A stretch of 64,000 nucleotides of DNA from Rufibacter sp. LB8 (GTDB lineage Bacteria; Bacteroidota; Bacteroidia; Cytophagales; Hymenobacteraceae). Below the pieces are notes generated by a model that saw nothing but the letters and a program-made list of their open reading frames with translations, was not told the DNA's origin and made no database searches. The DNA lies in the NCBI RefSeq assembly GCF_014876185.1, contig NZ_JADALJ010000001.1, positions 1,364,001-1,428,000 on the forward strand. Reading direction: 5' to 3'. Shown here piece after piece: positions 62,677 through 64,000 of the stretch; position 1 is the first letter of the stretch, and the number at the start of each line of letters is the position of its first letter. The position numbers and the translations under genes were made by a program.

Positions 62677-63483
62677 ATGCCTATGAAAACCTTGAAAATC
62701 ACTGCCTTTCGCCTGCTGATCATGATTGGCCTTGCCAACTTAATGGGGTGCAGCGCTAAGGAGGAACCATTTACCACGGAATCCACAGACGCCGCCGCCT
62801 CCACTGATGCAAAATCTGAGGAAGCGTCTGAGCCAAACCCGGAAAAGAAGATTATCAAGAACGCCTCGGTGCGGTTCCAGGTGCAGAACATGGAAACCAG
62901 CACCCAGCGCATTGAGCAGGCGGCTAAAAAGCATCAGGCCTTAATTACCAATACCGCCCAGAATATTGCTGGTGATGAACAAACCACCGACTTTGAAATA
63001 AGGGTACAACCGCAACAGTTTCTGACACTGTTAGAGGAACTTCAGAAGCAGAGCACCAAACTGGATTACCGCACCCTTTCCACCGATGATGTGACCCTGG
63101 AAGTGGTGGATGTGGCGGCCCGCATCAAAGCCAAAAAATTGACGGAGGAACGGTTCATCAGTCTCCTGAAAGAAGCCAAATCTATTGAGGAAATCATGAA
63201 GGTGGAATATGAACTGCAGCGAATCAGGGAAGACATTGAACGCGCCGATGCACGCCTGCGGCACATGTCTGACCAAACCAGCTACAGTACCATCAAATTG
63301 AGCATTTACCAGATTGTGCCCCTGAGTTTCTCTGAGCGGGTTGGCCTGGGAAGCCGGTTTTACAATGCCTTCGGAACTGGATGGCAGCTGTTTATCTCGC
63401 TCTTGGTTGGGGTTTGCTACCTGTGGCCAATTGTCCTGATTTTGATTGGCGTTTGGCTGGCCCGCAGATCTAAACTAGTGTAA
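62677..63483 (+). CDS. DUF4349 lipoprotein
   Basis: A 268-residue lipoprotein with signal peptide and lipobox LANLMGC (Cys 25). The DUF4349 domain follows (IIKNASVRFQVQNMETSTQRIEQAAKKH, LDYRTLSTDDVTLEVVDVAARIKAK, then a coiled coil at about 160-210). A C-terminal hydrophobic segment (about residues 243-263: LFISLLVGVCYLWPIVLILIG) would anchor it in the membrane again. Function is unknown; starts at 62677 or 62683 are both possible. Confidence 0.87.
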   Translation: MPMKTLKITAFRLLIMIGLANLMGCSAKEEPFTTESTDAAASTDAKSEEASEPNPEKKIIKNASVRFQVQNMETSTQRIEQAAKKHQALITNTAQNIAGDEQTTDFEIRVQPQQFLTLLEELQKQSTKLDYRTLSTDDVTLEVVDVAARIKAKKLTEERFISLLKEAKSIEEIMKVEYELQRIREDIERADARLRHMSDQTSYSTIKLSIYQIVPLSFSERVGLGSRFYNAFGTGWQLFISLLVGVCYLWPIVLILIGVWLARRSKLV

Positions 63484-63486
63484 AGC

Positions 63487-63536
63487 AGTTTCCGTTTTCG
63501 GGCTCATTTCTGGAAACGAGCCCGAAAACGGAAACT
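63487..63536. repeat. dispersed palindrome, copy 26
   Basis: Outer stem AGTTTCCG pairs with CGGAAACT; a near-perfect copy between the DUF4349 gene and the end of the RlmL-type gene. Confidence 0.92.
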
Positions 63537-63537
63537 A

Positions 63538-64000
63538 TTACTCTGCTTCCTCAGAAGTTTCTTTCTCTCTTCTGCTGCCGCGGTACAACTCATATTTGAA
63601 CAAACGGCATTCAATGGGCCCGTTGTATAGCGGAATTCTACGCGAAGGTTTAAGACCAATGTGTTTGGCGGCTTCCAGGTTACCCGTGAAAAGGCAGGCA
63701 TCCCAATCCTGGAAATTGCTTTTAAGCGTGTCACCAATCATTTTGTAGAGGCCGTTGATTTCAGATTCCTCCCCAATGCGTTCGCCGTAGGGCGGGTTCA
63801 TCACCAATAACCCTTGCTCCTGTGGCTTGACCGCATCTTTAAAGTCGAGCTCTTTGATTCGCACGTATTGCTCCAGTTCGGCATATTCCAGATTCTGGAA
63901 GGCGGCCTCCACAAAGTCAGGATCAATGTCTGAGCCGTATATTTCTAATTCATGGTCTGGTTCTTCTTTGGCGGCTTCGTCTTGAATCACGCGTTGGTGG
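63538..64000 (-). CDS. RlmL-type 23S rRNA methyltransferase, C-terminal part
   Basis: The last 153 codons of a class I SAM-dependent rRNA methyltransferase. It enters from beyond the right edge and the frame is open there. LEIYGSDIDPDFVEAAFQN gives the SAM site with acidic residue, and LVMNPPYGERIG is the NPPY motif IV for amino-group methylation of guanine. The family is close to RlmL (m2G2445) and homologous THUMP methyltransferases. The TAA stop lies two bases from palindrome copy 26. Confidence 0.88.
   Translation of the reverse strand, partial: HQRVIQDEAAKEEPDHELEIYGSDIDPDFVEAAFQNLEYAELEQYVRIKELDFKDAVKPQEQGLLVMNPPYGERIGEESEINGLYKMIGDTLKSNFQDWDACLFTGNLEAAKHIGLKPSRRIPLYNGPIECRLFKYELYRGSRREKETSEEAE

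Overview
The window is chromosomal DNA from a member of the Bacteroidota, most likely Cytophagales/Hymenobacteraceae (Rufibacter- or Pontibacter-like; the genus is a guess). Support comes from GldC, a type IX secretion plug-type lipoprotein, a T9SS-like C-terminal domain, families common in this phylum (DUF4290, DUF4136, DUF3109, DUF5103), a fused NagB/PIG-L protein, a MurA with Asp in place of the active-site Cys, and repeated TAnnTTTG promoter boxes. No rRNA, tRNA or CRISPR array was seen.

Layout. 0-11.7 kb: the end of guaA, a periplasmic-binding-type protein, hemL, a thioesterase, secreted proteins, dcd, gldC, dnaN and menE. 12.02-25.90 kb: a compact Mu-like transposable element with TG...CA ends and an AATT duplication. 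It holds a repressor, a divergent early promoter, MuA- and MuB-like transposition proteins, small early genes, a remnant of the tail region (chaperone-like gene with an in-frame TAG, a 51-codon ORF, tape measure), a gene broken by an IS1-family element with an 8-bp duplication, and an AT-rich two-gene cargo (Eco57I-type DNA methyltransferase plus an unknown partner). Head, portal, terminase large subunit and sheath genes are absent, so it looks like a degenerate prophage now acting as a carrier of accessory genes. 25.9-31.0 kb: the rest of the menaquinone cluster (menB, menD, menF, a MenI-like thioesterase), which the element separated from menE; a DUF433/DUF5615 pair sits inside it.

31-64 kb is ordinary core chromosome: a phosphatase, the pyruvate dehydrogenase E2, NagB fusion, HslV, a deoxyhypusine-synthase-like enzyme, a PLP decarboxylase, an ABC-F ATPase, the T9SS plug protein, a dehydrogenase, mgtE, rsmA, a leucyl aminopeptidase, pdxA, the DUF177-rpmF-plsX-fabH and efp-accB-accC lipid/translation clusters, a UvrD/PcrA helicase, DUF4290-murA, a DUF4349 lipoprotein and the end of an RlmL-type methyltransferase.

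The most striking signal is a dispersed palindrome of about 45 bp (arms around CCGTTTTCGGGCTCAT / ATGAGCCCGAAAACGG). I count 26 copies, about one per 2 kb of core DNA and none inside the 13.9-kb mobile element. Outer stem bases differ between copies but pair within each copy, one copy lies in frame inside menF, one degenerate copy carries the start codon of a gene, and several abut or contain stop codons. A second, MITE-like composite repeat occurs at 11.8 and 44.8 kb.
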